A stretch of DNA of 51,665 nt. Origin: Symploca sp. SIO2E9. Its GTDB lineage: Bacteria > Cyanobacteriota > Cyanobacteriia > Cyanobacteriales > Coleofasciculaceae. The DNA lies in NCBI GenBank assembly GCA_010692645.1, contig JAAHGS010000032.1, positions 1 through 51,665 on the forward strand. The letters run 5' to 3'. Shown one piece after another: positions 1 to 9,107 of this stretch (positions are counted from its first letter, which is position 1; each line of letters begins with the position of its first letter). The notes under the pieces are model-generated. The model searched no databases. It was not told where the DNA came from and worked only from the letters and a program-made list of their open reading frames with translations. The translations under genes and the position numbers were made by a program.

Positions 1-516
1 TATGCAAAACCCCGAAGTATCGGGGTTTTGCATTAGCTGGGTGTCGAAACGCACTAACTCCATTGAGATAGCGCTAATAGGACAAAACCGCCGCAGCCGT
101 TCTACCCAAGTTTTAATGGTTAACACCCGATGTTGTAGGCTCGGAGCTAGCCAGCCGTCAGCTCTAGTTCGATTATTAAACCGGGGCTGGCGGTAGCGAG
201 TATGCCGATTTCGGCGTCCTCGCCGCAAAGCTCGACGAGATTCCAGCGATTGCTTGATATTGTAGCCCCGGTGATGAAGTTCAGCCCCCCAGATCACCCT
301 GTCGTCAGCAACTATGGCAATGCCAGTGGTTTTGGAGCCAGGGTCTAGCTTGAGTCGATACTCAACAACATCAGAACGTTCCACGTCAAGGAGCATGATT
401 GTGAAAGGATACCGCCGCACGACAACGGCTCTTCCTTCTTTGAGAAACCTTCTCGCCCTTGCCGGATGGGTTGGGTTAAGAGGGTTTCTATTTTTGTCTA
501 CAGTTAAAACAAACAT
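1..516 (-). CDS. iscB: IscB RNA-guided endonuclease, N-terminal 172 residues (runs off window)
   Basis: IscB is the transposon-encoded, omega-RNA-guided nuclease ancestral to Cas9. I translated the minus strand by hand. It is open from the ATG at 516 to the window edge, so the C-terminal HNH and RuvC-III parts lie outside. The protein starts MFVLTVDKNRNP and then has PARARRFLKEGRAVV and RRYPFTI, the RRXRR/PLMP-like start of IscB. RuvC-I is LDPGSKTTGIAI with the catalytic Asp near residue 58. An arginine-rich bridge helix (SRRALRRGRRNRHTRYRQPR) spans about 93-112. RuvC-II is ISMELVRFD with the catalytic Glu at residue 153. All catalytic residues visible here are intact. The omega-RNA is encoded directly upstream, ending about 12 nt before the ATG. 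No IS200/IS605 tnpA is seen nearby. Whether the rest of the gene is intact cannot be judged here. Confidence 0.93.
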   Translation of the reverse strand, partial: MFVLTVDKNRNPLNPTHPARARRFLKEGRAVVVRRYPFTIMLLDVERSDVVEYRLKLDPGSKTTGIAIVADDRVIWGAELHHRGYNIKQSLESRRALRRGRRNRHTRYRQPRFNNRTRADGWLAPSLQHRVLTIKTWVERLRRFCPISAISMELVRFDTQLMQNPDTSGFCI

Positions 517-794
517 GAGTTCTAATCTCCCGTTTCCGGGGTGAAAGTTTGCCTCGAAGTTGTTATCGGTCGGTACTTTCTTCTAAACACTGGCTTAACC
601 CTCTACGTCTGTTTAATTTAGAAGTTGTAGAGCTTGGGGCTGGCAAGCACCCCAAGGTACGAACGTTAACTCTTGCCGATAACGGCTACTTGTTAAAACA
701 ACAAGTCTTCTGGTCAACTAGGACTTGCTCAAGCCCCCACTATATCGGTACTCCGATTAGTGGCGGGTTGTTGACCTCAATTTAATATTTTTTA
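517..794 (-). ncRNA. Omega-RNA (HEARO RNA) of the adjacent iscB, with about 16 nt putative guide
   Basis: The region between iscB and hypC folds, on the minus strand, into the architecture known for HEARO/omega-RNA. An outer stem GGTCAAC/GTTGACC (770-776 with 712-718) encloses an 11-bp-class hairpin (753-763 with 737-748). Next come ACTTGTT/AACAAGT (688-694/700-706), CTTGGGG/CCCCAAG (633-639/650-656) and CTCTAC/GTAGAG (627-632/601-606). A long-range pseudoknot-type pairing GTTATCGG/CCGATAAC (676-683 with 562-569) follows. The last element is a GAAA-capped CCCG/CGGG hairpin (529-540) just before the iscB start. In this family the guide is the sequence 5' of the scaffold, here roughly the reverse complement of 779-794, which is very AT-rich. 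The 5' end and guide length are inferred; the pairings were read from the sequence. Confidence 0.88.
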
Positions 795-859
795 TTTGAA
801 TAGTTTAGAGTCAACAGTCAACCCTAAACTGTTTACTGCTAACTCTCAACCGTCAGCAT

Positions 860-1108
860 TTATGTTTGAGTTTGTGCTAGTTCACTCAGTAGCTGTAGTG
901 TCTTATGTGCTTCTTGTTGATCAATTCGGTTCAGAGCAAAGCCAACATGCACCAATACCCAATCCCCAACGCAGGATTCGATGGGATGGGTTTGATCAAT
1001 AATACAAGCAATGTTAATCTGACGCTTAACGCCGCCAATCTCAACAAGCGCTAACTTTTGAACTACATCAGTTATTTCTACAATTTGACCGGGAATTCCT
1101 AGGCACAT
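860..1108 (-). CDS. hypC: Hydrogenase maturation chaperone HypC/HupF
   Basis: 82 aa, a normal length for HypC. It starts with the family signature MCLGIPGQ, whose Cys2 (exposed after Met removal) binds the Fe(CN)2CO unit that HypC and HypD deliver to the NiFe-hydrogenase large subunit. The hydrophobic strand pattern (IVEITD, ALVEIGG, VGDWVLVHVGFAL) is the OB-like HypC fold. No other hyp or hydrogenase structural gene lies in the window. The next gene upstream on the same strand (1494-1982) is a TPR-like protein separated by 385 bp of repeats, so co-transcription is doubtful. The iscB/omega-RNA element begins within 70 bp of the 3' end and faces the same way. Confidence 0.93.
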   Translation of the reverse strand: MCLGIPGQIVEITDVVQKLALVEIGGVKRQINIACIIDQTHPIESCVGDWVLVHVGFALNRIDQQEAHKTLQLLSELAQTQT

Positions 1109-1278
1109 TGGTTATTATATGTTGAGAAAAGTAAAATTATGTAATGGGGTTTCAAGAATGGGGAGTTAGGAGTTAGGAGTCAGAAGTTACAGAAGTAATT
1201 AAGAAGGTATAGCGTTTCTCGAATAACTCAGATACACCTAGTTCTGTTCTCTGCTTCCTGCTCCCTACTCCCTGCTCC

Positions 1279-1396
1279 GGGTGAACGAAATTTTGGTTGG
1301 AATTTCAATTCTCCGCGTCTCCGCGTCTCCGCGTCTCCGCGTCTCCGCGTCTCCGCGTCTGCTTACTTATTTCCCCACTCTTTTTTTCGCTCACCC
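1279..1396 (-). mobile_element. MITE-like repeat, family C copy 1, with internal octamer array
   Basis: Inverted ends GGGTGAACGAAA (1279) and TTTCGCTCACCC (ending 1396) enclose six perfect tandem copies of CTCCGCGT (1311-1358). The same ends and a GACGCGG-type core recur at 33989-34084 and, more diverged, at 51522-51655. Together with the minisatellite-like stretches from 1160 onward, this fills the 385-bp gap between hypC and the next gene, where I see no other coding content. Confidence 0.75.
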
Positions 1397-1493
1397 CCCT
1401 GCTCCCTAAAACCAAGAAGTTTGTATCTCACTAAGAAAGAGAAGTGCTATATAACTTGAATACTAATCTATCTCGATCATAAATAACCACACA

Positions 1494-1982
1494 CTATTCA
1501 TCATCATCATCAGCTGGACGGGTGAGGATATCATTGATAGTTGAGGCAGAAAACTCGCTAGTATCGCTAATCTCCTTAACTCTGTGAGTCAATTCTCTAG
1601 CTTTTTCCAACTCTCCTAATCTTGCTAATACGAAACCGGAGGCAACACAAGTACTTAAGTACAACCGGATGTTGGGTTCATCTTTGCGACTACTTAAGAT
1701 GGGCTTGAGTTGCTGCCAATCATCTGGTAATTTCTCTAATCGTTTGACTTTCTCCAATACCTTCTCTGCTATCTTAAGTGCCATCGGGTAGTTTTTTTTG
1801 TAAAAAAAGTATCTATAAGCTCCAATCAGAACATCTGTGTTATCTCCTGCTTGAGATAGAGCTTGGTTCATATATTGTTCAGATGCACAGGTATTTTCCC
1901 AGTTTTCAGCAGCTAAGAGCAATAAGCTTTTGACATGTTTGGGGACTTGATACCAGGAAAACGTCTCCTCTGTAAGATTCAT
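1494..1982 (-). CDS. Small helical protein, TPR-like, function unknown
   Basis: 162 aa from the ATG at 1982 (MNLTEETFSWYQVPKHV). I prefer this start over the upstream codon at 2033 because GGAGG lies about 7 nt before it. The protein is alpha-helical with helix pairs resembling degenerate TPRs: LIGAYRYFFYKKNYPMALKI, then ASGFVLARLGELEKARELT. It ends in an acidic tail (DDDDE). No signal peptide or membrane segment is seen. TPR proteins occur near hyp genes in some filamentous cyanobacteria, and hypC is the next gene downstream on the same strand, but a hydrogenase link is only a suggestion from position. The family is not recognised with confidence. Confidence 0.75.
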   Translation of the reverse strand: MNLTEETFSWYQVPKHVKSLLLLAAENWENTCASEQYMNQALSQAGDNTDVLIGAYRYFFYKKNYPMALKIAEKVLEKVKRLEKLPDDWQQLKPILSSRKDEPNIRLYLSTCVASGFVLARLGELEKARELTHRVKEISDTSEFSASTINDILTRPADDDDE

Positions 1983-2178
1983 TAACAACCTCCAGACAGT
2001 AATCGGGTGTTTAGCAGATGCGAGTATCAGCAAGCGAGTGCACTACGCATTGTACTAGTGCCTTTGCCTTAGTAAAGTTACTGGTAATCTTTGCATAAGG
2101 AGTCTCCTAGTTAGGAGGACGAAAGAATTTATCATCGCTGACTTTATTCTCGGAAGCTGAGCAATGTTGAGCGAAGAG

Positions 2179-2829
2179 TTAAATTTTATTTCTTAATTCA
2201 AATTTTGTTATCATAGGCTGTTTGATTAACCAAATTGTTGATAAATCAAGAACAAAACCTGGTAAGAGAGGCTCACCATTGAGGGTAGAGGGATTATCTA
2301 GGCACTCAACCTCTTGTTGAGGACGATAAATGTAAACTTTGCAATTTTTGCGGTCAATTAGCCAACCGAGTGATGCGCCATTATCAATGTACTCTTGGAG
2401 TTTAGTTTTGAGGGTTTGGAGGTTATCGCTGCTAGAACGCAGCTCGACGATAAAATCAGGGCAAATGGGAGCAAATTTTACTTGTTGTTCTGGGGGAATA
2501 TCTTGCCATTGCTTTAGTTTAATCCAGGCAGCATCCGAGGATTTGACTGCACCATTGGGGAGAGTAAATCCTGTAGAGGAGTCGAAACCGATTCCTGTGC
2601 CATCTTGTCGCGCCCAAATTCCCAGTTGCACGATTAAATCGAAGTTACGGTTTCCAGTTTCTGACCCTGTGGGGGGCATAATAACTAATTCTCCCTTAGC
2701 AGTGCGCTCAATGCGTAAGTTGCGGTTAAGTTGACAGAATTCAAAGAATTGGTCATCTGTAATTTCAATGGCTGGAGACATTTGTAGCACTAAAGGGGTT
2801 ATTTCTATGGGTGTAGTCGCTGTTATCAT
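2179..2829 (-). CDS. Uma2-family (DUF820) restriction-endonuclease-like protein
   Basis: 216 aa. This is the PD-(D/E)XK-fold Uma2 family, greatly expanded in cyanobacteria, whose biological role is not settled. Visible marks are ITDDQFFEFCQLN, ELVIMPPTGSETG, STGFTLPNG followed by SSDAAWI (Asp99), and PDFIVELRSSSD (Asp125, Glu129), then the motif-III-like helix LKTKLQEYIDNGASLGWLID. The acidic active-site pattern is intact and the length is normal. A GAGGTGAAAGG stretch just upstream of the ATG at 2829 supports the start. It is a stand-alone gene, as usual for the family. Confidence 0.9.
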   Translation of the reverse strand: MITATTPIEITPLVLQMSPAIEITDDQFFEFCQLNRNLRIERTAKGELVIMPPTGSETGNRNFDLIVQLGIWARQDGTGIGFDSSTGFTLPNGAVKSSDAAWIKLKQWQDIPPEQQVKFAPICPDFIVELRSSSDNLQTLKTKLQEYIDNGASLGWLIDRKNCKVYIYRPQQEVECLDNPSTLNGEPLLPGFVLDLSTIWLIKQPMITKFELRNKI

Positions 2830-3060
2830 TACCTTTCACCTCAAGTATTTCTTAACAAGTCTTAGCAGGAAACATGATTGATTACCACTGATGCCCTATC
2901 GGGCAATTGTTGATAGCCTTGCTATAGCATTTATAGCGTTTCTAGAACACAAGGTAGGGGCAAGCCATACCTTACCCCTGCCGAAATCTGTGTTAGACTC
3001 ATTTGATTCAATTAAAAACTGTAAAATTATCAACCACCCTTAGCAACTGACAGTACAGTT

Positions 3061-6000
3061 ATGAAAAAAAAAATGGAAATTCTTTGCTGATCGAGGCGGT
3101 ACTTTCACTGACTTAGTTGCAGTTAGCCCAGAAGACAATATTATCGTACATAAGGTACTATCTGAAAATCCTCAGCGTTATAAGGATTCAGTAGTACATG
3201 GTATTAGGGAAATTTTAGGAATTAAGGCAGAACAAGCAATCCCTTCTTCAGAAATTGAAGTAGTTAAAATGGGGACAACTGTAGCAACTAATGCCCTGTT
3301 AGAACGAAAAGGCGATCGCACAGTTTTAGTTACTACTAAAGGCTTCGGTGATGCCCTACGCATCGGCTATCAAAATCGCCCTGATATCTTTGCTCTTGAG
3401 ATTATTCTACCGGAAATGCTCTATGAGCAGGTAATTGAAGTGGAAGAACGCTACAGTGCCCATGGTTCAGAATTAATTCCTCTCAACATACCCCAAACTA
3501 AAGCTGCACTGCAACAGGCTTATGAAAGTGGTATTGGCAGTTGCGCTATTGCCCTGATGCACGGCTATCGCTACCCTGAACATGAAAAGCAAGTAGCCAG
3601 ACTAGCTACTGAGATTGGCTTTACCCAAATCTCTATTTCCCATCAAGTTAGTCCCTTAATGAAATTTGTCAGTAGGGGTGATACCACCGTTGTCGATGCT
3701 TACCTATCTCCTATCCTCCGCCGCTATGTGGAGCAAGTAAGTTCAGAACTATCGGCAGCTGGCAATAACCTGCAAACCACTAAGCTGATGTTCATGCAAT
3801 CAAGCGGTGGACTTGTGGATGCAAAACAGTTCCAAGGTAAGAATAGTATTTTATCAGGCCCTGCTGGCGGCATAGTTGGTGCCGTGCAAACTAGTGCTAG
3901 TGCTGGTTTTAATAAAATCGTCACTTTTGATATGGGTGGTACCAGTACCGATGTTGCCCATTATGCCGGGGAATATGAGCGAGAATTTGAAACCGAATTA
4001 GCTGGTGTAAGGCTAAGAGCGCCGATGATGGCAATTCACACTGTCGCTGCTGGCGGTGGTTCGATTCTAAGTTTTGATGGTTCTCGCTATCGTGTTGGTC
4101 CAGAATCGGCTGGGGCAAATCCAGGACCAACAGGTTATCGTCAAGGAGGACCACTGACAGTTACCGATTGCAATATTATGCTCGGTAAGATTCAGCCAGA
4201 ATTTTTTCCTAAAGTTTTTGGTATTAACGGTGATTTGCCCTTAGATGCTGAGACAGTGCGGCACAAGTTTACTGAGTTAGCTACAGATATTGGTGATGGG
4301 CGTACTCCAGAACAAGTGGCTGCTGGTTTCTTAGCTATTGCCGTCGATAATATGGCAAATGCGATTAAAAAAATCTCCCTACAACGGGGTTATGATGTTT
4401 CCGAATATACCCTTTGCTCCTTTGGAGGTGCAGGTGGACAACACGCTTGCCTAATTGCTGATGCTTTGGGCGTTACTCAGGTATTTATTAATCCCTATGC
4501 TGGGGTGTTATCAGCTTACGGCATTGGTTTAGCAGATGTGCGGGTAATTGAAGAAAGGGCAGTGGAAGCTAGCCTTGATCAATCTTTGATGCCTTCGGTA
4601 AGGCAAGTATTGGCAGAGTTGGAAACTGAAGGCAGAGCTCAGTTAAAACGCCAGGATGTCCAAGATATTGCCGCAGTTGAGGTTGAACGCAAGCTGCACC
4701 TACGCTATGAGAAAAGCGATTTTCCTCTAATTGTGGATTTTGCTGAGGATGTGGCGACGATGGTGGCTGAGTTTGAGAGAGCACATCAACAGCGCTATGG
4801 CTTTATCTATGAACATCGAGGGCTAATTGTGGAAGCGGTGACAGTGGAGGTAGTTGGTAAAACTAATCTGATTACGGAAGCAGAAAACAAATTAAGCTCT
4901 TCTGGCAAACCTAAATCTGTAGCCACAGTATCGATATATACTAATGACGCTTGGCAGGAAACACCGATATATCCAAGACAGAATTTACGAGCAGGAGATT
5001 TAATCTCAGGACCAGCTTTAATTACCGAACCCAATAGTACTAATGTAATTGAACCAGGTTGGCAAGCTCAATTAACTGCCCGAGAACACCTCATTATCAA
5101 GCGGGTAAAACCCTTAGAGACAAAAGCAGTAACTACAGAAGTTGATCCAGTAAGACTAGAGATCTTTAATAATCTGTTTCGTGCGATCGCAGAGCAGATG
5201 GGTATTACTCTCCAGAATACTAGTTCTTCGGCTAATATCAAAGAGCGTCTAGATTTCTCCTGCGCCCTCTTCGATGGACAGGGGCAGTTAATTGCCAATG
5301 CGCCTCATATTCCTGTGCATCTGGGTTCGATGAGTGAGAGTGTTAAAGCGCTAATTGATAGTTGTGGTGAGAGTATCAAACCAGGGGATGTCTATGCTTC
5401 TAATAATCCCTACCATGGCGGTACTCATCTCCCAGATATCACCGTAATTACCCCGGTGTTTACTTCCCAAGTAGAACAAAAAACTCAGCAACAACAAATC
5501 CTCTTTTACGTTGCTTCGCGAGCGCACCATGCCGATATTGGCGGTATAACTCCAGGCTCGATGCCACCTAGTAGTACAAGTATTGAACAGGAAGGAGTGC
5601 TGATTGACAACTTCCAGCTGGTACAACAGGGTAAATTCCGGGAGCAGGAATTGCTATCCTTACTATCCTCTGGGGATTATCCAGCCCGAAATCAAGAACA
5701 AAATCTCGTAGATTTACAGGCACAAATTGCAGCTAATAAGTGTGGTGTCCAAGAAATTCACAAAATGGTCAAGCAATTTGGTTTAGAAACAGTATGCTCC
5801 TATATGGGTTATGTGCAGGATAATGCAGCCGAATCAGTGCGGCGGGTGATTGAAGTCCTCAAAGAGGGCGAATTCACCTATGTTATGGATCATGGAGGGC
5901 AAATTAAAGTAGCGATCGCTATTAATCGAGATACCCGCAGTGCCAAAATTGATTTTACTGGTACTTCAGCTCAATTAGCAAGTAACTTTAATGCTCCTGC

Positions 6001-6691
6001 CGCCGTCTGCAAAGCAGCTGTACTCTATTTCTTCCGCACTCTCGTCGATGACAATATTCCCCTCAATGCTGGTTGTCTCAAACCTCTAGAAATTATTATT
6101 CCCTCTAACTGTATGCTTAACCCCAGCTATCCGGCAGCAGTAGTAGCGGGAAATGTAGAGACATCCCAGGCAATTACTAATGCCCTCTATCAAGCATCAG
6201 GAGTTATGGCCTCTTCCCAGGGAACCATGAATAATTTTACTTTCGGCAATGAGCGCTATCAATACTATGAAACCATCTGTGGTGGTTCTGCGGCTGGGGC
6301 AACTTTTGACGGCACTGATGCGGTACAATGCCACATGACTAACTCCCGTCTTACTGACCCTGAAGTTTTGGAATGGCGTTTTCCGGTATTACTGGAGAGT
6401 TTTGGGATTCGTGCCAATAGTGGTGGGATTGGTAATCATCGCGGTGGTAATGGGGTTAATCGTCGTATCCGTTTCCTAGAAGCAATGACAGCAGGAATTC
6501 TCTCAGGACATCGGGTAGTACCAGTATATGGGTTAAGCGGTGGTGGTAATGGTGCTGTGGGGCGCAATTATATTGAACGCAGAGATGACACTATTGAGGA
6601 GTTGGGGAGTACTGCCACTAGACAAATGCAGGATGGAGATGTGTTTGTGATTGAAACCCCAGGGGGCGGGGGTTACGGTTCTTTGGCATAA
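3061..6691 (+). CDS. 5-oxoprolinase (fused hydantoinase A/B), start displaced by a poly-A frameshift
   Basis: ATP-dependent cleavage of 5-oxoproline to glutamate, or a related hydantoinase. The long open frame has its first in-frame ATG at 3269, but homologous coding continues upstream in the same frame to the TGG at 3074: WKFFADRGGTFTDLVA, the N-terminal phosphate-binding motif of HyuA. That frame has no start codon before a TGA at 3062. An ATG at 3061 followed by ten A residues sits one base out of register; with nine A the protein would read MKKKWKFFADRGG. The HyuA part (FDMGGTSTDVA, GGGGQ-type loop GGAGGQHA) runs to about residue 690. HyuB starts near VDPVRLEIFNNLF and ends in the family tail PGGGGYGSL. 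Total about 1209 aa, normal for the fused enzyme. Conservative coordinates without the slip are 3269-6691. Confidence 0.88.
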
Positions 6692-6851
6692 TCCAAAATA
6701 CTTGACATCTTTTTTAAAGTTTGACACAATTAAATGTGGATAGTGAATTTAAATCCCGAATTCCACAGGTTAATCCCCATTTAGCGCTACTACATATAGC
6801 AGTGCGGAATGTGGGTGAAATTACTGCATTTGAGCAAGGAAATACAAAAAC

Positions 6852-8069
6852 ATGAAATTTGAAGTTGTAAATAATCAACAAACTTGGAAGTGTAAAGTCA
6901 ATAAAGATGGAAATATTCCTCAAGATAGCATTTTAGGATTTAAGATAATTTTTGAGACTAGTGATAATCCTGAAGAGTGGTATGGCTATGATGTTTATAT
7001 CGTTATATCCAAACAGGAAATAAAAAACACAAGTACGCCTATACCTAAAGAAAATGAATGGAAAAAAAATGAAGGTTTCAATAAACGGAAAAACTGGGCT
7101 ATCTATCAAATGAAAATCTCTTTTCCAGAACAAGGAATAGATCCTAACAAAAAATACTTCATAGATCCACAATGGTGGCGAGATGTAGCACGAGGTCTAA
7201 CAGAAGGCTTAAAAATTGACCTTTATTGTTATTTAGTAGTTGACGGCGGTGGCATTGGTGATGAGGGAATGCCATCATCACCACAAAAGATAGAGGTGAA
7301 CAGCTGCTTGCAAAAATTAGAAACTTCAACAAAAGCCAAACTTTATAGTAATGAAGCCAAAAAAGATGTAAAAAATGAGGAGACAAGTCAAAAAGGATTT
7401 GCTCATCATCAGGAAATTAAGATCAATAATCTCCATCCAGGAATGTATACTATAGTTCAATGGGTGCAGGGAGTCTTTATGCAGTGGGATGGGGATAATT
7501 CAACCTTAAAATACAGATACCTTAAGGTGCCATCCTGTGGTTACGATTCAGAGGGTTATTTACTAGAATATGTTCAAGATGGTTCTCAAGACAGTGGAAC
7601 TCCTAATTTTTTTGAAATAGATAAAGGTCTAGGAGTCGATGAGCCTGGAGATCTTCCAGACAAAAAGAAAGAATGGGGTGATTTTTCAAAAGAACTGATG
7701 GCCTTAAGGTTTGAAACTCAAGTATATTTATCCTGTGATGTTACTGGAGGTATTAACAGTGTTCCAACTAAAGACAAGGATCCATTGGGGAAAGATGTTT
7801 TAATAAATAAACAAATTACATTTAAACCTAAAGAATTAGTCAAGGGAGAGTTGAAAGGTGCAGAGTTAGAAAAATTTGACCAAGTTCTTTGGGAAGCCGT
7901 AATTCTACAATTAAAAGATCAGGATACTTCCAAAGGATATAATTTTAAATTAGATGACGTGATTAAAGACACTTGGTCTCCTCCTATCACAATTCCCAAA
8001 GGTATTAAAGACATTATAAAAGGAGCTTTTAAGGCAAATCAACCTGCTCCTATGGCTGTTATTGAATAA
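6852..8069 (+). CDS. Hypothetical protein, 405 aa, unrecognised
   Basis: Starts at ATG 6852, 160 bp after the oxoprolinase. It is soluble-looking, with no signal peptide or membrane helix, lysine- and tryptophan-rich, with beta-type stretches (YGYDVYIVISKQEI, GMYTIVQWVQGVFMQWDGD). A Gly/Pro-rich loop (VVDGGGIGDEGMPSSP) lies mid-protein. Codon use is more AT-rich than in the oxoprolinase, which may indicate acquisition. I recognise no domain. A downstream palindrome (8091-8125) followed by T-rich DNA may end the transcript. Confidence concerns the reading frame, not a function. Confidence 0.7.
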   Translation: MKFEVVNNQQTWKCKVNKDGNIPQDSILGFKIIFETSDNPEEWYGYDVYIVISKQEIKNTSTPIPKENEWKKNEGFNKRKNWAIYQMKISFPEQGIDPNKKYFIDPQWWRDVARGLTEGLKIDLYCYLVVDGGGIGDEGMPSSPQKIEVNSCLQKLETSTKAKLYSNEAKKDVKNEETSQKGFAHHQEIKINNLHPGMYTIVQWVQGVFMQWDGDNSTLKYRYLKVPSCGYDSEGYLLEYVQDGSQDSGTPNFFEIDKGLGVDEPGDLPDKKKEWGDFSKELMALRFETQVYLSCDVTGGINSVPTKDKDPLGKDVLINKQITFKPKELVKGELKGAELEKFDQVLWEAVILQLKDQDTSKGYNFKLDDVIKDTWSPPITIPKGIKDIIKGAFKANQPAPMAVIE

Positions 8070-8090
8070 TTTAGAGAACTCTTAATAAAA

Positions 8091-8125
8091 GTAGGTTGGT
8101 TATAACGAAGGGAAACCCAACCTAC
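8091..8125. repeat. REP-like palindrome, possible terminator
   Basis: GTAGGTTGG at 8091 pairs with CCAACCTAC ending 8125, extended by AAA/TTT on the flanks. It belongs to the GTAGGTTGGGTT repeat family also found at 9502-9578, 11481-11510 and 12111-12545. It lies 22 bp after the stop of the 405-aa gene and is followed by TTTATTCTTT, so it could also act as a terminator. Confidence 0.7.
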
Positions 8126-8564
8126 TTTATTCTTTAGCCAATGCGACATTATTCTGATGCCTTGCTCTATGTTTTCTCTCAACAAATCCAACTTAGCACT
8201 GATTAAAGTAACAACTATGATAAACAAAAACAATCATTCTTCAGCAATCAGTTTTTAGTTCATAATCAATCATTTGTATCTTAACTTTACATTAGGGCGA
8301 TTATTGAGAATATTCTCATTTACTGTGAGAATTGACAGGTCTAGTTGACAATGAGAAAATTAATATAGGTATATACTTGGTTTTCTGTTTGTCAAAAAAC
8401 ACCAGTATCATCTTAAACCCTTGATTTACCGTGTAATTTGAGCCAATTACACGGAGCATTATCTAAGTTTTCACTAGCTTCGAGGAACGGATTTTTTGTT
8501 AAGCCATGTAAAGGACAAAATTCTACCCTTGACAAATACAGCATTTTTGTTATTGGCTCATAAC
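8126..8564. other. AT-rich intergenic stretch
   Basis: I see no reading frame with family resemblance and no RNA gene here. It is AT-rich and contains a TTGACA at about 8346 followed 17 bp later by GGTATA, a weak sigma-70-like arrangement reading plus without an obvious gene downstream. A short palindromic stretch, GTGTAATT...AATTACAC (about 8431-8453), is present. Confidence 0.4.
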
Positions 8565-8628
8565 TCATGGTTCATTGAGGAAAGTATTCTACAGCTACGG
8601 TATACAAACCAATGAACAATGAACCATC
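8565..8628. repeat. Short dispersed repeat, family E copy 1
   Basis: Ends CTCATGGTTCATTG and CAATGAACC form an inverted repeat around a core with TACAGCTACGGTATAC. In reverse complement this stretch aligns with 30447-30500 (GGTTCATTGGTTT, TAGCTG, ATTGAACCATGA). Two copies in opposite orientation indicate a small mobile palindromic repeat. Confidence 0.6.
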
Positions 8629-8638
8629 AAAAATTCTA

Positions 8639-9007
8639 TCAATTCCTCAGTTTTTGTCGAAGAGTGTTCCAGCGTTGAAGCCTGATTTGGCGTAAAAATT
8701 GACGATCGCTTTTTCCATATTGTTTTTTGTGCTTACGGTAGTCTTTAAGAAAATCTAGCCACAACTTCTGCAATTGCGATATAGCTGAACACTTTTGAAT
8801 CTGACAAGCAACAGCATTTTTCCACTGTTCTAATTTTCGATAACTGATGAATTGTCCGCCCAGATCACGGCGATGTACAAAAACGACATAAGCCCAACAT
8901 TCAACACGCACAATCAGATGCTGGGGAATCCTCAGCATTTTCGCAATATCACCAATACTGAAGCGGAATTTCTGAGCAGGTTGGAGGCAATTAAATAGAG
9001 TAGTCAT
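8639..9007 (-). CDS. Hypothetical basic protein, 122 aa, N-terminal HTH-like
   Basis: A small basic protein. The N-terminal half (FRFSIGDIAKMLRIP, then HRRDLGGQFISYRKLEQW) weakly resembles the winged-helix/MerR-excisionase pattern: helix, helix, then a basic wing and a 'Y...L..W' helix. The C-terminal half is Lys/Arg/Gln-rich and helical (KDYRKHKKQYGKSDRQFLRQ). No good ribosome binding site precedes the ATG at 9007. A DNA-binding role is only a guess from these patterns. The broken small gene at 9101-9316 lies just upstream on the same strand. Confidence 0.6.
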   Translation of the reverse strand: MTTLFNCLQPAQKFRFSIGDIAKMLRIPQHLIVRVECWAYVVFVHRRDLGGQFISYRKLEQWKNAVACQIQKCSAISQLQKLWLDFLKDYRKHKKQYGKSDRQFLRQIRLQRWNTLRQKLRN

Positions 9008-9060
9008 AGCAGAGAGAGAGGGGGAGAGGAGGAGACGCGGAGAAATAATGAAATGAACAA

Positions 9061-9107
9061 GTAATAAGCAATAAATGTTCTTGTTATTACTTATTACTTA
9101 TTACTTA
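9061..9107. repeat. TAATAAG-type heptamer repeats in inverted arrangement
   Basis: GTAATAAGCAATAA on the left and TTATTACTTATTACTTATTAC on the right are copies of the same heptamer in opposite orientation around TGTTCTTG. The same heptamer forms direct arrays at 16806-16836 and 24664-24696. Confidence 0.7.

Noticed and set aside
796-1002. Plus-strand frame of 68 codons opposite hypC.
   Set aside because: It is a shadow of the clearly recognised HypC gene on the other strand.
6721-6855. A 44-codon frame (TTG 6721 or GTG 6736) ending in an ATGA overlap with the 405-aa gene, reading VDSEFKSRIPQVNPHLALLH.
   Set aside because: The overlap is attractive, but there is no ATG, no ribosome site and no recognisable family. 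It could be a remnant, and I cannot support it as a gene.
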